From positions 68,247,227 through 68,311,226 of the forward strand of contig NC_081556.1 of NCBI RefSeq assembly GCF_963082655.1: DNA of 64,000 nucleotides, in the 5' to 3' direction. A model generated the notes under the pieces. The model did no database searches. It worked only from the letters and a program-made list of their open reading frames with translations, and had not been told where the DNA came from. The first letter of the stretch is position 1, and every line of letters begins with the position of its first letter. A program made the translations under genes and the position numbers. The DNA comes from Stomoxys calcitrans. Lineage: Eukaryota > Arthropoda > Insecta > Diptera > Muscidae. Positions 21,941-32,129 of the stretch are shown here, one piece after another.

Positions 21941-22399
21941 CTGAAAAATAAAATAAAACAATTCTTAACTATTGTATAAATGACTGAAAACTACTTAATT
22001 TATTCAAAATATTTTTGTAAAATTAAATTTATAGAGTAGGGGTTGTGGGTAGGTCAATTTCCATCAGAGGCTATTGACATTGTGGTATTAAAATAGGTGT
22101 CTAAGGGTGCCTGATTTGGGCGAACAATAACCTAAGAATTCACCAAGAATTTGTCGTATATTACGACTAATGACGAATGTTGTGACAGCCGCAAAAAATT
22201 CACCCACTCTAATGTATAGGGTTGTTAAAAATAATTTTGGTATTAGTGAATAATTCTAAATATTAATGATACATAATTCGACGTTCTTTCAGCACAGTCG
22301 GACGAAGCTGTATATACACAATATGAGCAAATATCGAGCCCTTCCTCCGAAAATTATGCAAGCGATAAAATCCATATTTTACAGGAGACGGGTGTTATT

Positions 22400-22640
22400 G
22401 AATAACTTTTAGATTTAGATTTCTTTATTCAAGCATTTTATCGAAGCCATTCGATCCATTTAAGAATTACAATTTTAACGTTAATAAGATCTTTACTACT
22501 CCCAAATAATAATAATAAAATAGAAAAAGATTACGAGAAGAATAAAAAAAAAATTACAGTTCACTAGGATTGACTCAATAAAATAGTGTTGAGAAAAAGT
22601 AGTGCACGAAGTATTTGACTAAAAAAAAAAAAATAAAAAT
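22400..22640. repeat. possible LINE 3' end
   Basis: TTTAGATTTAGATTTCTTTATTCAAGC followed by AT-rich sequence resembles the complement of a non-LTR tail (AATAAAGAAATCTAAATC). No RT is attached. Weak call. 22641-22789 shows nothing. Confidence 0.25.
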
Positions 22641-22789
22641 GTATGGTATTCATGATAATCAGTAGTTAAAAAGATGTAGATGAAAAGACAAGACAAGCTT
22701 TAAACAAATATAATGAAGATGCTGTAAAGGATTCTTGAGGTAAGAGTGGCTTGATTTTTTAAAACTCTGAGAGTGCTAGGACTGATACG

Positions 22790-23066
22790 GGATGACTATG
22801 AGCACCACACAGGCTGGAACTTTGAGCTCCGACTTGTGTGGTGCCCATCGTTATCACGGGAAGCTTAGCTGAAAGCTACCGGGCGCGTCCACAGGTTGCG
22901 GATGGTGGAAAGCTCCGTTCTTATGCGGAGTAGCTGCAAATGCGGCCGCGGGCAATCAGCGATTTACGATAGGAGAGTCAGGTGGCACTGGCTCTTAACT
23001 AAATACTGAGTGCCAATGATACTCGAGATGACAAGGCGAGTTATTGGCGCCTTCGAATAACCAATG
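22790..23066 (+). repeat. R370 repeat, copy 3 (cut by RTE)
   Basis: GGAACTTTGAGCTCCGACTT, TGCGGAGTAGCTGCAAATGC and CGAATAACCAATGGCC match copy 1 in order. The remainder is replaced at about 23067 by the 5' end of the RTE. Confidence 0.65.
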
Positions 23067-23287
23067 GCCAACATCAGCGTCTGTTCCCAGGTTAGGGGCG
23101 GCTGGCGGCGAGCGTCGGATCTTGGAGCAAGCGGCTCGCCACAACGAGGGATACATGCAATCCCACAAACCCATGCGGTTGGTGCGCTGGGCCAGTAACC
23201 CGCCCCCGGAAAACATAGAACTACTATAAAAAACAAAGGAATAGTAAAAACGTTGACGACCCACGCAAACGAAAAAAGGACCATGGT

Positions 23288-24547
23288 TTGCGGATCTGCA
23301 CCTGGAATGTCCGCACTCTTTATAGAGAAGGTGCAGTATACGCGCTGGCGGATGTATTAGAGAAGTACAAGGCAGACATAACCGCCTTACAGGAAGTGCG
23401 ATGGACTGGGAATGGCGTCACTACAACACCAAACGGTGACGAACTATACTATAGCTGTCATAACACGAGGCATGAATTTGGCTGCGGATTTGTGGTTAGT
23501 CGAAGACTGAAACACCTAGTGTCCAGCTTTACTCCGGTGGATGAGAGGCTGGCCACAATCCGCATAAAAGCCAAATTCTTCAACATCAGTCTTATTTGTG
23601 CCCATGCCCCGACGGAAGACAAAGACGAGCAGACCAAGGATATTTTCTACGAGCGCCTAGAGAGAGAATATGAGCGCTGCCCCGCCCATGATATTAAGAT
23701 CGTTCTGGGAGATTTTAATGCGAAAATAGGGAAGGAAGAAATTTTTGGTCCAACAGTCGGAAAGTTTAGCCTCCACGAGATAACGTCCGGTAATGGGTTG
23801 AGGCTGATAGATTTGGCCGTGGCAAAAAACATGGTAGTTAGTAGCACCAGATTTCAACATAAAAATATCCACAAAGCCACATGGCTGTCACCCGATCAAA
23901 ACACGAGAAACCAAATTGATCACGTTGTGATAGATGGAAGGCATTCATCCAGCGTGTTAGATGTACGATCGATCCGTGGAGCGAATATAGATTCGGATCA
24001 TTACCTTGTTGCAGCAAAGGTTCGCACCCGTTTGAACATGGTGAGGAAAGTACGATCTGACACTGCACGGAAGCTGGACATTGAAAAGCTGCAGACACAA
24101 CAAATGGCAGCGGCATACTCCACTCGACTGAGCCAACTGCTTGATGAAAACACTCCTTGTTCCGATGATATAATGGCGCAGTGGCAAACTATTGCCCACT
24201 CCATGGAAAATGCCGCGAAATCCGTACTTGGGTACCGAAAGCCTCCTCCAAAAAACCCATGGTACGACCAAGAGTGTCGAAATGCTACTGAAGCCAAGAA
24301 TGCGGCATATAGAGCAACCCTTCAATCAGTAGCAACGCGCCAGATGAAGGAGAGGTATCGGGAGAAAAGGAGAGAGGAGAAACGTCTATTCCGCAGAAAG
24401 AAAAAGGAAATGGAAAGACGTGAGTGCGAGCGAAGATGTACAGGAGTCAGAATGGAGTCCGGAAATTCTACCAAAGAATTAAACACCAAACCGAAGGCTT
24501 TGGTGCAGGCACATGCTCCTGCAGAGACAAAGAAGGAAATCTGGTAA
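23288..24547 (+). pseudogene. RTE endonuclease domain (frame-shifted from RT)
   Basis: APE-type endonuclease of RTE elements: ICTWNVRTL (Asn), LQEVRWTGNG (Glu), VLGDFNAKIG, NQIDHVVIDG and DSDHYLVAAK (Asp-His) cover residues 1-250. A basic coiled segment (RREEKRLFRRKKKEMERRE) follows, after which the frame runs out of register. The nearest ATG (23283) is one base out of frame, so a 1-nt deletion just after it has probably removed the start; the open frame begins at a TTG. It would nick target DNA for reverse transcription. Confidence 0.85.
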
Positions 24548-25995
24548 CTGACACAGACAACATGCTGAGGATATGGAAAGAACATTTTACCCAACTGCTA
24601 GTGTCCGATGTTGGCGGCGAAGAGGATACAGCAGAACCAATCCCTGATGATGGTATAGAATGTTTACCTCCTAGTCAGAATGAGGTCCAAGTAGCAGTAA
24701 CCCGACTTAAGAACAACAAGGCAGCAGGAGCTGACGGGTTACCCGCTGAACTATTTAAGACCGGAGGCGACACGCCGATAAGGCGTATGCATCAGCTTAT
24801 CTGCGCAATCTGGCTAGAAGAACGCATGCCCGATGATTGGAACCTCAGCATACTATGTCCCGTACACAAGAAAGGAGACAAGACGGAATGTGCCAACTAC
24901 AGAGGAATAAGTCTCCTCCCCATCGCATACAAGATACTCTCGAGCGTACTGTGTGAAAGATTAAAACCTAAAGTCAATGAGATAATTGGGCCCTATCAAT
25001 GCGGCTTTAGATCTGGTAAATCCACCCTAGACCAGATATTCACACTGCGCCAAATCCTGGAAAAGACCCGAGAAGGACAAATCAACACCTACCACCTCTT
25101 TGTTGACTACAAAGCCGCCTTCGATACTCCTTTACGTTCAAAGGTATTTCAAGCCATGTCTGAGTTTGGTATCCCTGCAAAATTAATAAAACTCTGCAGG
25201 ATGACACTTGCAGATACGCGTTCCTCAGTAAGAATAGGAAAGAATCTCTCCGAACCATTTAATACCAAACGAGGTTTCAGACAAGGAGACAGCCTCTCGT
25301 GTGATCTCTTTAATATCCTGCTGGAGAAGATTATACGAGATGCAGAAGTGAATAGATATGGCACACTAATCACAAGAGAGCACATGCTACTTGCCTATGC
25401 CGACGATATCGATATCATAGGTCGGTCACCGGAAGTAGTAACTGCAGCCTTTGAAAGAATCGAAAGAGAGTCGGTGAAAATGGGTCTGGCAGTAAATGGA
25501 GATAAGACGAAATGGATGGTCTCCACTCCCAAAAAGCCTTGTACAACCGAGCAGAAAAAGAACATGGAGAAAGTTGGGAACCACAACTTTGAGATAGTCA
25601 GTAACTTTATCTACCTCGTCACCGCAGTAACCGAAACGAATGACACCAGTTTTGAGATAAAGCGAAGAATAATACTGGCAAACAGATGCTACTTTGGACT
25701 AAGTAAGCAGTTTAGAAACAAGGCCACCCCTCGACAGACGAAGACTACACTTTACAAGACACTGATACTACCCGTGCTGTTATATGGTTCTGAAGCATGG
25801 GTACTTGTGAAAGCAGATGAGGCAGTGCTTGGAGTATTTGAGAGAAAGATTCTTCGTAAAATATATGGACCAGTTTGCGTTAACGGAGAATATAGGCGAC
25901 GTATGAACCACGAGCTGTATGACGACGATAGCATAGTTACACGCATCAAAATACAACGGCTGCGTTGGCTAGGTCATGTTGTCAGAATGGATTAA
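24424..25995 (+). pseudogene. RTE reverse transcriptase domain
   Basis: Continues the endonuclease polyprotein after a 1-nt shift. Motifs: RLKNNKAAGADGLPAELFK, CANYRGISLLPIAYKILS, GFRSGKSTLDQIFTLRQIL, HLFVDYKAAFDTP (motif A), FRQGDSLSCDLFNILLEKI (motif B), LLAYADDIDIIG (motif C), and the late-RT block with VLLYGSEAWVL and LRWLGHVVRMD. A TAA at 25993 cuts the frame where the 14.3-kb copy reads GAG-GAA (MDEEAPAK). RTE family member, disabled by the frameshift and this stop. Confidence 0.88.
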
Positions 25996-26059
25996 GAAGC
26001 TCCAGCAAAGAAGTCTTTTGAAGGCAAACACGGTGGTACACGCAAAAGCAAAAGTTGAT

Positions 26060-26836
26060 TAGCACGCGTTAAATGGCAAAAGCGGAAGCAATTAGAAACA
26101 AACCTAGGAGACTGGTACTTATAAACTTTGTAAAACATAATCAACATTCTAAAGCTCACAACGTTGTTAAAATAGCAATCCAAAAAAAGTTTCACAAAGG
26201 GCGATATATGCTCAAAACGTCTGCAAAAATATAAATAGCGCACTACACTTTTGAAAATAAACCCAACTTTTAGTATTGGCGGAACCGAAAAAGCTTCCAT
26301 GCAATACAATATGTTAAATATAACATGTGCATGGACTAAACGCTCCTTGATCGGCCGAGAAAACCAGATTCGTGTCTACAATGCTCGAAGAGCCAAGTTT
26401 GTACGAGAAACAACACTATCTGAATTATGGGAAACTTATCATCAATTAAAACTCCTAAACAATTTATTCAGTTAACAATTTCAACATTGGCTCCATCATG
26501 CGATTGATGAATTCCATGAATATTCCGAGTGAAAAGAAGAACTTTATTCATACAGTCGAATCAGCTTTATTGAAAGGCTTTTAATTGAAAAAAATAACTT
26601 GAACTAATTGATTCCAATTAATTGAATAATAGGTTAATTGAAAAATAGCTTTATTGAAATACAAATCTGTGGCAAAAGGGTCACAATTCTAGGACATTAC
26701 CTCCGCTTAAATGAAAACATGTATTATAAAATGTTTGCCTTTGATTACGTTTCAACAAATGGCACAAGTTTCTGAAAAGCTTCACAGCATATATTCTTCA
26801 TAATTTTTATAATTCCAGATCTTTGAATTACAATAC
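26060..26836. other. slim intron sequence, no element recognised
   Basis: A 74-codon frame (26251-26475) shows no motif I recognise. The remainder is AT-rich, including repeated TTGAAAA/TTAATTGA words near 26570-26660. Confidence 0.35.
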
Positions 26837-26935
26837 CATGGCAGCCGGTTGTACGTACTGGATTGACCCAATGGAGTTCTTCATCGGCAAGGGCTGCCGC
26901 CACAGTGTATAACACACTGCAACAGCAACAACAAA
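26837..26935 (+). mobile_element. mini-A element, copy 1
   Basis: About 99 bp that consists only of the LINE-A head (CCATGGCAGCCGGTTGTACG, GGATTGACCCAATGGAGTTC, CATCGGCAAGGGCTGCCGCC, AGTGTA) and then the LINE-A-like tail (AACACACTGCAACAGCAACAACAA). The whole body between the ends is absent. Confidence 0.8.
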
Positions 26936-26974
26936 GCTTTTAACATACTGAAACTCTGCTAATGGAAAACATTC

Positions 26975-27125
26975 TTTATTCTTATTGCCGGCATAATTTT
27001 TGTATGTTTTATTGGTTTAAATTGTTCGTTTTTTTTTCTTATTTTATTTATTTGCGAAAAAACATAAGGACAGATAAAAAACTTCTTTAGGTTTTAACAA
27101 TTAAACATTTCAGCGACAATATCGA
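26975..27125. repeat. dispersed repeat, pair with 46785-46925
   Basis: Shares, in the same order with 46785-46925, GCCGGCATAATTTTTGTATG-like, TTATTGGTTT, TTCGTTTT, CTTATTTTATTTA, AAAACATAAG-like and GCAGATAAAAAAC words. Family unknown. Confidence 0.4.
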
Positions 27126-27269
27126 AAGCAGAATACCAACCCTTAGGCCGAAGACTCTAGAGAAGTTTTTTATTTAATTCTTTTATTTCATTTATTTGAT
27201 GATTTCACATACAACTAGATTTTACAATTTTTTTAATTAGAGTATGAGAATTTTAAAGGAATTGTATGG

Positions 27270-28205
27270 AATTAAACATGGTAGTCAACGAACATAAGCA
27301 GAGTTTTTGGCCGTAATAATTGGAGCAATGTAACTTGGGTACCGATTTAAGCTAGCTGTGGTCTACTTTTAAGTCACTCTCGAAGCCCGGTAGACGGGAT
27401 GACAGGACCCCAGTCACTTTTGGCAACGTAACCGTGACTGATCCGAAGAGATGCGCTAGGTTGTTCAACCGTCAATTTATTGTTGTTGTTGAAGCAGTGC
27501 GTTGTACACTGAGGCGGCAGTCCTTGCCGATGAAGGAATCCATCGGGTCAATCCGGTACGTACAACCGGCTGCCATGGGATTGTGTATTTTATTGTGTAT
27601 CCCGAGAAAGACAGGGCTTAGAGGAGAGCCATTCTACGTATCCGTGGTCTCCGAGCCGATAGACAGCCATCACAATTTAACGTGGGTGAAGTAACGAACG
27701 TCATCCGTTGCCCCAAATCATCCAAGACGTTGGGCCCCGACGGAATCTCTACACTGATGCTGAAGAATCTGGATCTTCCTGGAATTGAGTACCTTGCTAC
27801 GGTCCTCAACCTGTCTTTGAACACTATTATAATTAACGATGTCTGGAAGATGGGCAGAGTGCCCCCATACTGAAGCCTGGAAAGGACCCGAGTTTAGGGG
27901 AGTCGTACTGACCGATCTCCCTTCTCTCACCAGTAGCCAAGACAATTGAGTCATTACTCCTCCTGAGCCTCGTAAAAGAATTTCCATTCGCCGAGCATCA
28001 GTATGGATTTTGAAAACTGCATGGCATCAACGCACACATTTGTCGTGGCTTCAATCAGCTCAGGCCATGTGATAGGACGGTTCTCGTGTCACTGGACCTG
28101 GACCTATTCTCATGTGTACTACATCCATCAGGAGACAAAGATCCTACCAGCGCAAAGACATAACTACATGCTGTCTAAGCAATACCTTTTGGGCTGTTAA
28201 CGCAG
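27270..28205 (+). mobile_element. LINE-A, decayed plus-strand fragment
   Basis: Matches 37660-38350 and then 39180-39250 of the full-length copy, so about 0.8 kb of RT is missing. Recognisable are GTAGTCAACGAACATAAGC, GACTGATCCGAAGAGATGCG, TTGGGCCCCGACGGAATCTC and CTACATGCTGTCTAAGCAAT. A mini-A element is nested at 27482-27592. Confidence 0.8.
27482..27592 (-). mobile_element. mini-A element, copy 2 (nested in LINE-A)
   Basis: Minus orientation: TTGTTGTTGTTGAAGCAGTGCG (tail complement) followed by the complemented head GGCAGTCCTTGCCGATGAAG, CATCGGGTCAATCCGGTACG and CAACCGGCTGCCATGGGATTG. The flanks AATTTATTGT and TTTTATTGTG, which interrupt the LINE-A word AATTTATCGTGCATCCCG, mark a short target duplication. 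Confidence 0.75.
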
Positions 28206-28385
28206 AGACCATCCAAATCATCATTTTGTGCATAGGTATCCACCGCCATCATCATCATGTGCATAGGTATCCACAACAATGGTGTGTTGTTGACAGTAGT
28301 GTGTTGTTGTTGTAGCAGTTTGTTGTGTTCTATCTTTCGTCTGCTTGATTCTGTTGATTGTCCAGATACAATGGGAGACATATCT
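28205..28385. repeat. LINE-A end fragments in both orientations
   Basis: 28205-28265 contains two degenerate copies of ATCATCNTGTGCATAGGTATCCAC, matching the plus-strand LINE-A at 39270-39300. 28310-28375 (TTGTTGTTGTAGCAGTTTGT, CTATCTTTCGTCTGCTTGAT) is the complement of the LINE-A 3' end. So two pieces meet tail to tail. Confidence 0.6.
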
Positions 28386-28389
28386 TATA

Positions 28390-28910
28390 ATGGCGTTATA
28401 GGCAAATTGCAATCTTAACCGGCTTCACTGATGTATGGTTCCAAACAATTCGGAACCATACATCAGTAAGTATGATTTAGCCAGAAGAGTGCGAAGATAC
28501 TGCGGGGTGAGTAGATGAGTTTGGTATAGGTTTCTGAGCATGCCAAATATTTTCCCGTCGTTGCAATGTCATGCTCGGTCCATGTCAGATTGCTGTTAAT
28601 TATGATGCCCAGATTCTTAGCTTTAAAAACTTGCTCTATCTGTTGGTCTCCAATTACAACTGTAACTTCACATGTTATATTTTGCCTTCGGTCAGTAATG
28701 AGCATGAATTTAGATTATTTTGGGTTGATAAGAAGTTTGTTCGCTGTGGCCCATGTATGTACCTTGCAGAGATCGCTTTTTAGATTCAATACACCATCTG
28801 ATAATGTCGATTTGGGACAAAAAAGATAAATTTGACCATTATCTGCATATATATGTTTGAGTATTCAAGTTGATGTGTTGATGTGGCCCAAGATAGAACC
28901 TAGAGGGTCA
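28390..28910 (-). pseudogene. Jockey-like RT fragment (degenerate catalytic box)
   Basis: Minus-strand reading gives YADNGQIYLFC (normally YADD in motif C), then LCKVHTWATANKLLINP and FKAKNLGIIINSNLTWTEH, a typical RT motif order. Stops separate the pieces. A related plus-strand piece is at 42250-42560. Confidence 0.65.
28427..28467. repeat. perfect 16-bp inverted repeat
   Basis: ACTGATGTATGGTTCC (28427-28442) and its exact complement GGAACCATACATCAGT (28452-28467) around a 9-nt loop. Confidence 0.85.
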
Positions 28911-29259
28911 CCTCTATTCATTGCTAAGGGGGCGGTTCTGGCAATTCCAACAAGTGATTGTATTCTATTTCGAAAGGGAATGAAGATAAACTCCCCGAGC
29001 TAAAGTCTCATTCTTGTCTTGGTTTAGCGATTTATATAGAAAGGTATAGTCTCTAAAAATAATTTTGTACGCGGCCTGTTTGGTCAGAAACTGTCATAAA
29101 GCTGATTTATTATTATAATGTCAAAGCTGATTTATTATTATAATGTTAAAGTTGATTTATTGGAAAAAGGTAATACATAAAAAAGGTAATTAAAAAAAAA
29201 GAGATATAAAAAGCAATAAAAAATAAAATAATGATAAAAAATACCAATAATTTTTATTC
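28911..29259. other. AT-rich intron spacer
   Basis: Contains a short tandem repeat of AAAGCTGATTTATTATTATAATGT (29099-29155, about 2.5 units). Nothing else recognised. Confidence 0.4.
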
Positions 29260-30120
29260 GGATTTCTTTTCTATATCCGAAATGAGGTAATGTGAAACAA
29301 GTAATTATACATTTTCAGAACGTATTTGGGTCCTAAAAAACCAAAAATATTAGTCTTGTGAAAAGACCTTATATGCATTTTTAGGAAGTATATGAACGCA
29401 AGAAAAAAGCAAAAATAATAATTCTATCCGCTAGGCCGTAGGGTCTTCACAACAGGCTGATTTCCAGTACATAAAAATGTAAGAGCTCTATGACCTTATA
29501 TGAATTTTTGGTAAGAATTTGGGCACAAGAAAAAACCAAAATACAAATTTATTCCGCTAGGCCTTAGGGGCCCCACAAGATGCCGATTTCCGGCATGTTA
29601 GAGCTCTGGGTAAGAGCTCTACGTCGAATTTATTTTTTATTGGCGAAATAAGGTCTTGTGATACGACGTTATATTCATTTTTAGGAAGTATATGGATAAA
29701 AAAAAATAAAAATACAATTTTTTTGCATTTTTATCAAGTATTTGCACACAAGAAAAAGCCAAAAATACAAAATTTTCCGCTAGGCTTTAGGGGCCACACA
29801 AGAAGCCGATTTCCAAAAATTCTAATTTTTTTCCGCTAGGCCTTAGGGGCCCGCCAAGAGCCCGATTTCCGGCATGTTAGAGCTCCGTGTAAGAGCTCTA
29901 TGTCGAATTTATTTTTTATTGGCGAAATAAGTTTTTTTGAGAAACGACCTTATATTAATTTTTAGAAAGTATATAGACACAAGAAAAAAAGCAATAACAC
30001 TCATTTTTTTCGCTAGGCAGTAGGGGACCTACACCAAGGCGATATCTTGGGTATAATAATTCTGCGTAAGAGCTCTATGCCGAATTAATTTTTTTGGCGA
30101 AATAAGGTCTTGGGAAAAGA
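29260..30120. repeat. irregular minisatellite (TCCGCTAGGCC units)
   Basis: About five units carry TCCGCTAGGCCTTAGGGGCC (29428, 29553, 29777, 29832, 30011), with GATTTCCGGCATGTTAGAGC, GTAAGAGCTCTA(C/T)GTCGAATT and TTTTTAGGAAGTATATGG between them. Spacing varies from about 55 to 225 bp, so whole and partial units alternate. Confidence 0.7.
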
Positions 30121-30300
30121 CCTAATAATATCGGTCTATATGACAGCTATATCCAAATATGGTCCGATCTGGACCACATTCGACAAAGGATTGTAGAGAT
30201 CTACAAAAATTCACTGTTTCAAATTTCATTGAAATCGGATAGAAATGCACCTTTTATGGGCTCAATAATCTACACATGAACGATATGTTGGGTGTGAGTG
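30121..30300. repeat. muscid-type dispersed repeat
   Basis: TCGGTCTATATGACAGCTATATCC, ATATGGTCCGATCTGGACCA and CAAATTTCATTGAAATCGGAT resemble the dispersed repeat at 40030-40500 and 61290-61760. No coding. Confidence 0.5.
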
Positions 30301-30429
30301 TAACCCATACACAAAGAATGAGTGGAAATTCATAACTACAATACTTTTCAAGAGTAAGCTAAAAAAAGGAGTAGCGGCGGGAGCAAAAGACGATGCTGTT
30401 TGTCCTAAAAATAGACCAATTGTATTTGT

Positions 30430-30510
30430 TTACCTTTAGCCGCGCACATTATAAACATGACTAGCAAACGAGAGGACCAATGTTCAAACCCCACTGGCGG
30501 CAAAAAGTAA
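30430..30510 (+). repeat. tRNA-like segment (possible SINE head)
   Basis: TAGCCGCGCACATTATAAAC, ACTAGCAAACGAGAGGACC and TGTTCAAACCCC (B-box-like). It does not fold into a full tRNA by eye. 30511-30889 is AT-rich with a run of ATCCAATT(G/A)TAT words (30640-30730). Confidence 0.3.
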
Positions 30511-30889
30511 AGGTAGCTCTTATTTGGAAAAATGGTAAAAAGTAATAGTTTAATTAAAAACAACAAAATTTAGATGCAAAAAACAACAGCAATTTTTCTT
30601 AATTTAAGATTTAAGACCCAGTTGAATATTATTATATATAATTGGATCTATTGTATTTATATTTGGGATAAATTCAAGATCCAATTGTATCAGATTGTAT
30701 CCAATTAGATCCAATTATATACAACCCTCCGAATCCAATTATATCTGATGCCAGATCTGACGATATCAACTTTTATACATGTATTATACATTTTCAAATA
30801 CCGAACAAAAAATTAATATTATTTTTTTTTTTGCAAAATGACGTGTAACTTTGTGGAGCTATAAATTCGGAACGCATAGTGATTTTTTC

Positions 30890-31895
30890 ACAGTTTATAG
30901 ATAACTTAATTGGAAGTGTCACATTCGTACTGCGATGGCTTACTGATGTTGGGCACTATGTAGACAGACCATAGGCTCGAAGTGGGGTTCGAATCCGAGG
31001 ATAGTCCTTTGGCACTACAGGAGCGTGCTTAGACCAATTCTTACGTACGCTTCAGTAGTTTCAAGGTAAAAGTGCAACATAAGGACCATTCAACAGGTTC
31101 AGAGAACATGTCTTGGCATAGGCGGGGCGATGAGGACCACGCTCACTAGGGCACTGGAGACTATTCTCGATACCCGACCCATTGACATGCTGATTAGGTG
31201 TGAGGCAGCCATTGTGGATATGAGACTTTAGGCGATGGGAGATCGGATTGCGAATGGGAGCAGCTCATATCATCGCGGTATAATCGAGGCGACAATAGGA
31301 AACCTGGAAGGAAGGGAAGGTTTCCGATCGGATACTTGAGATGAACCTTCAGATCGAGTGCGAGGCACTGCTGCCAGCGCCACAGTCTTGGACTGACGGA
31401 CTAGTATTGCCATCTGGAAGATCATGTTACACGGATGGATCAAAGTTAGAGGACAGAGTGGGCCTGGGGGTTGAGATCTGTTTTAGACTGCTTGACCACA
31501 ATACGGTCCTGCTGGCGAAGATCCGGGCGACCACGGAATGCGTGACGTGATGTGGTGCTTACGCGAGGACATCGAGTGTGACCATCTTTACGGTCAGTAA
31601 AATTGCCATAAGGACAATAACAACCAGGATGGCAAGGTCACGAACAGTCTTGCAGTGTAAGAGGAGATTAACGCCTTCTCTGAGGATGCCGGTGAGATGG
31701 CCGGGCCATAACGGCAATTAAGGATTTTGTAAGTAGCACGGAATTCCTAACTTAAAATTTTCTTTTTCCAGGTTACATTTTAGTTTTAAGTTCGCACAAC
31801 AAGCCGATTACTGGCTTAGGTGTATGTAGTATAATGGAGCGAATTAGTATACGCACCGTCTTTTCAACATAAGCCAACCTTATAAAAAACGTTCC
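30890..31895 (+). pseudogene. LINE-C fragment, copy 2
   Basis: Runs parallel to 4005-4990: TTGGAAGTGTCACATTC, GTTGGGCACTATGTAGACAG, CCATTGACATGCTGATTAGG, GGATGGATCAAAGTTAGAGG and the RNase H portion (31500-31700). It then reaches the 3' region (AAGTAGCACGGAATTCCTAAC, CGCACAACAAGCCGATTACT) to about 31895. Heavily frame-broken. Confidence 0.7.
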
Positions 31896-32129
31896 TACTG
31901 GCCAAAATAGGGTACAAGCCTCTCTCAAATGAGCCTTTTAGCAAACTAGCTATTTATCGCACGTTTATAGCTAGGACTAGGATGTAGAAGCCTTTTGCAG
32001 TTTGTTAGTAGACATGTGGAGCTACTTGCAAGTGTTAAGAACTTTGGAATCTGTGCTGTCCCATTTGAGAAATTTGAGGGGATAAAAAAAATTAGGCTAA
32101 AAATTTTAAATCTTACATATTACATATCT

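Larger units (their letters stand above)
23068..26058 (+). mobile_element. RTE-type LINE (LINE-B), near full length but disabled
   Basis: About 3.0 kb: a GC-rich 5' leader (23068-23280), endonuclease frame (23288-24547), RT frame (24424-25995) and a short 3' remnant with AAAAGTTGATTAG. The two frames are one polyprotein split by a 1-nt indel near 24430. Compared with the copy at 13310-14565, the 3' part is missing about 170 bp between GGTACACGCAAA and AAAGTTGAT. No clear target duplication was found. Confidence 0.85.

Noticed and set aside
26251..26475. 74-codon frame in slim intron 1
   Set aside because: No motif, no neighbour support and no repeat partner; treated as chance.
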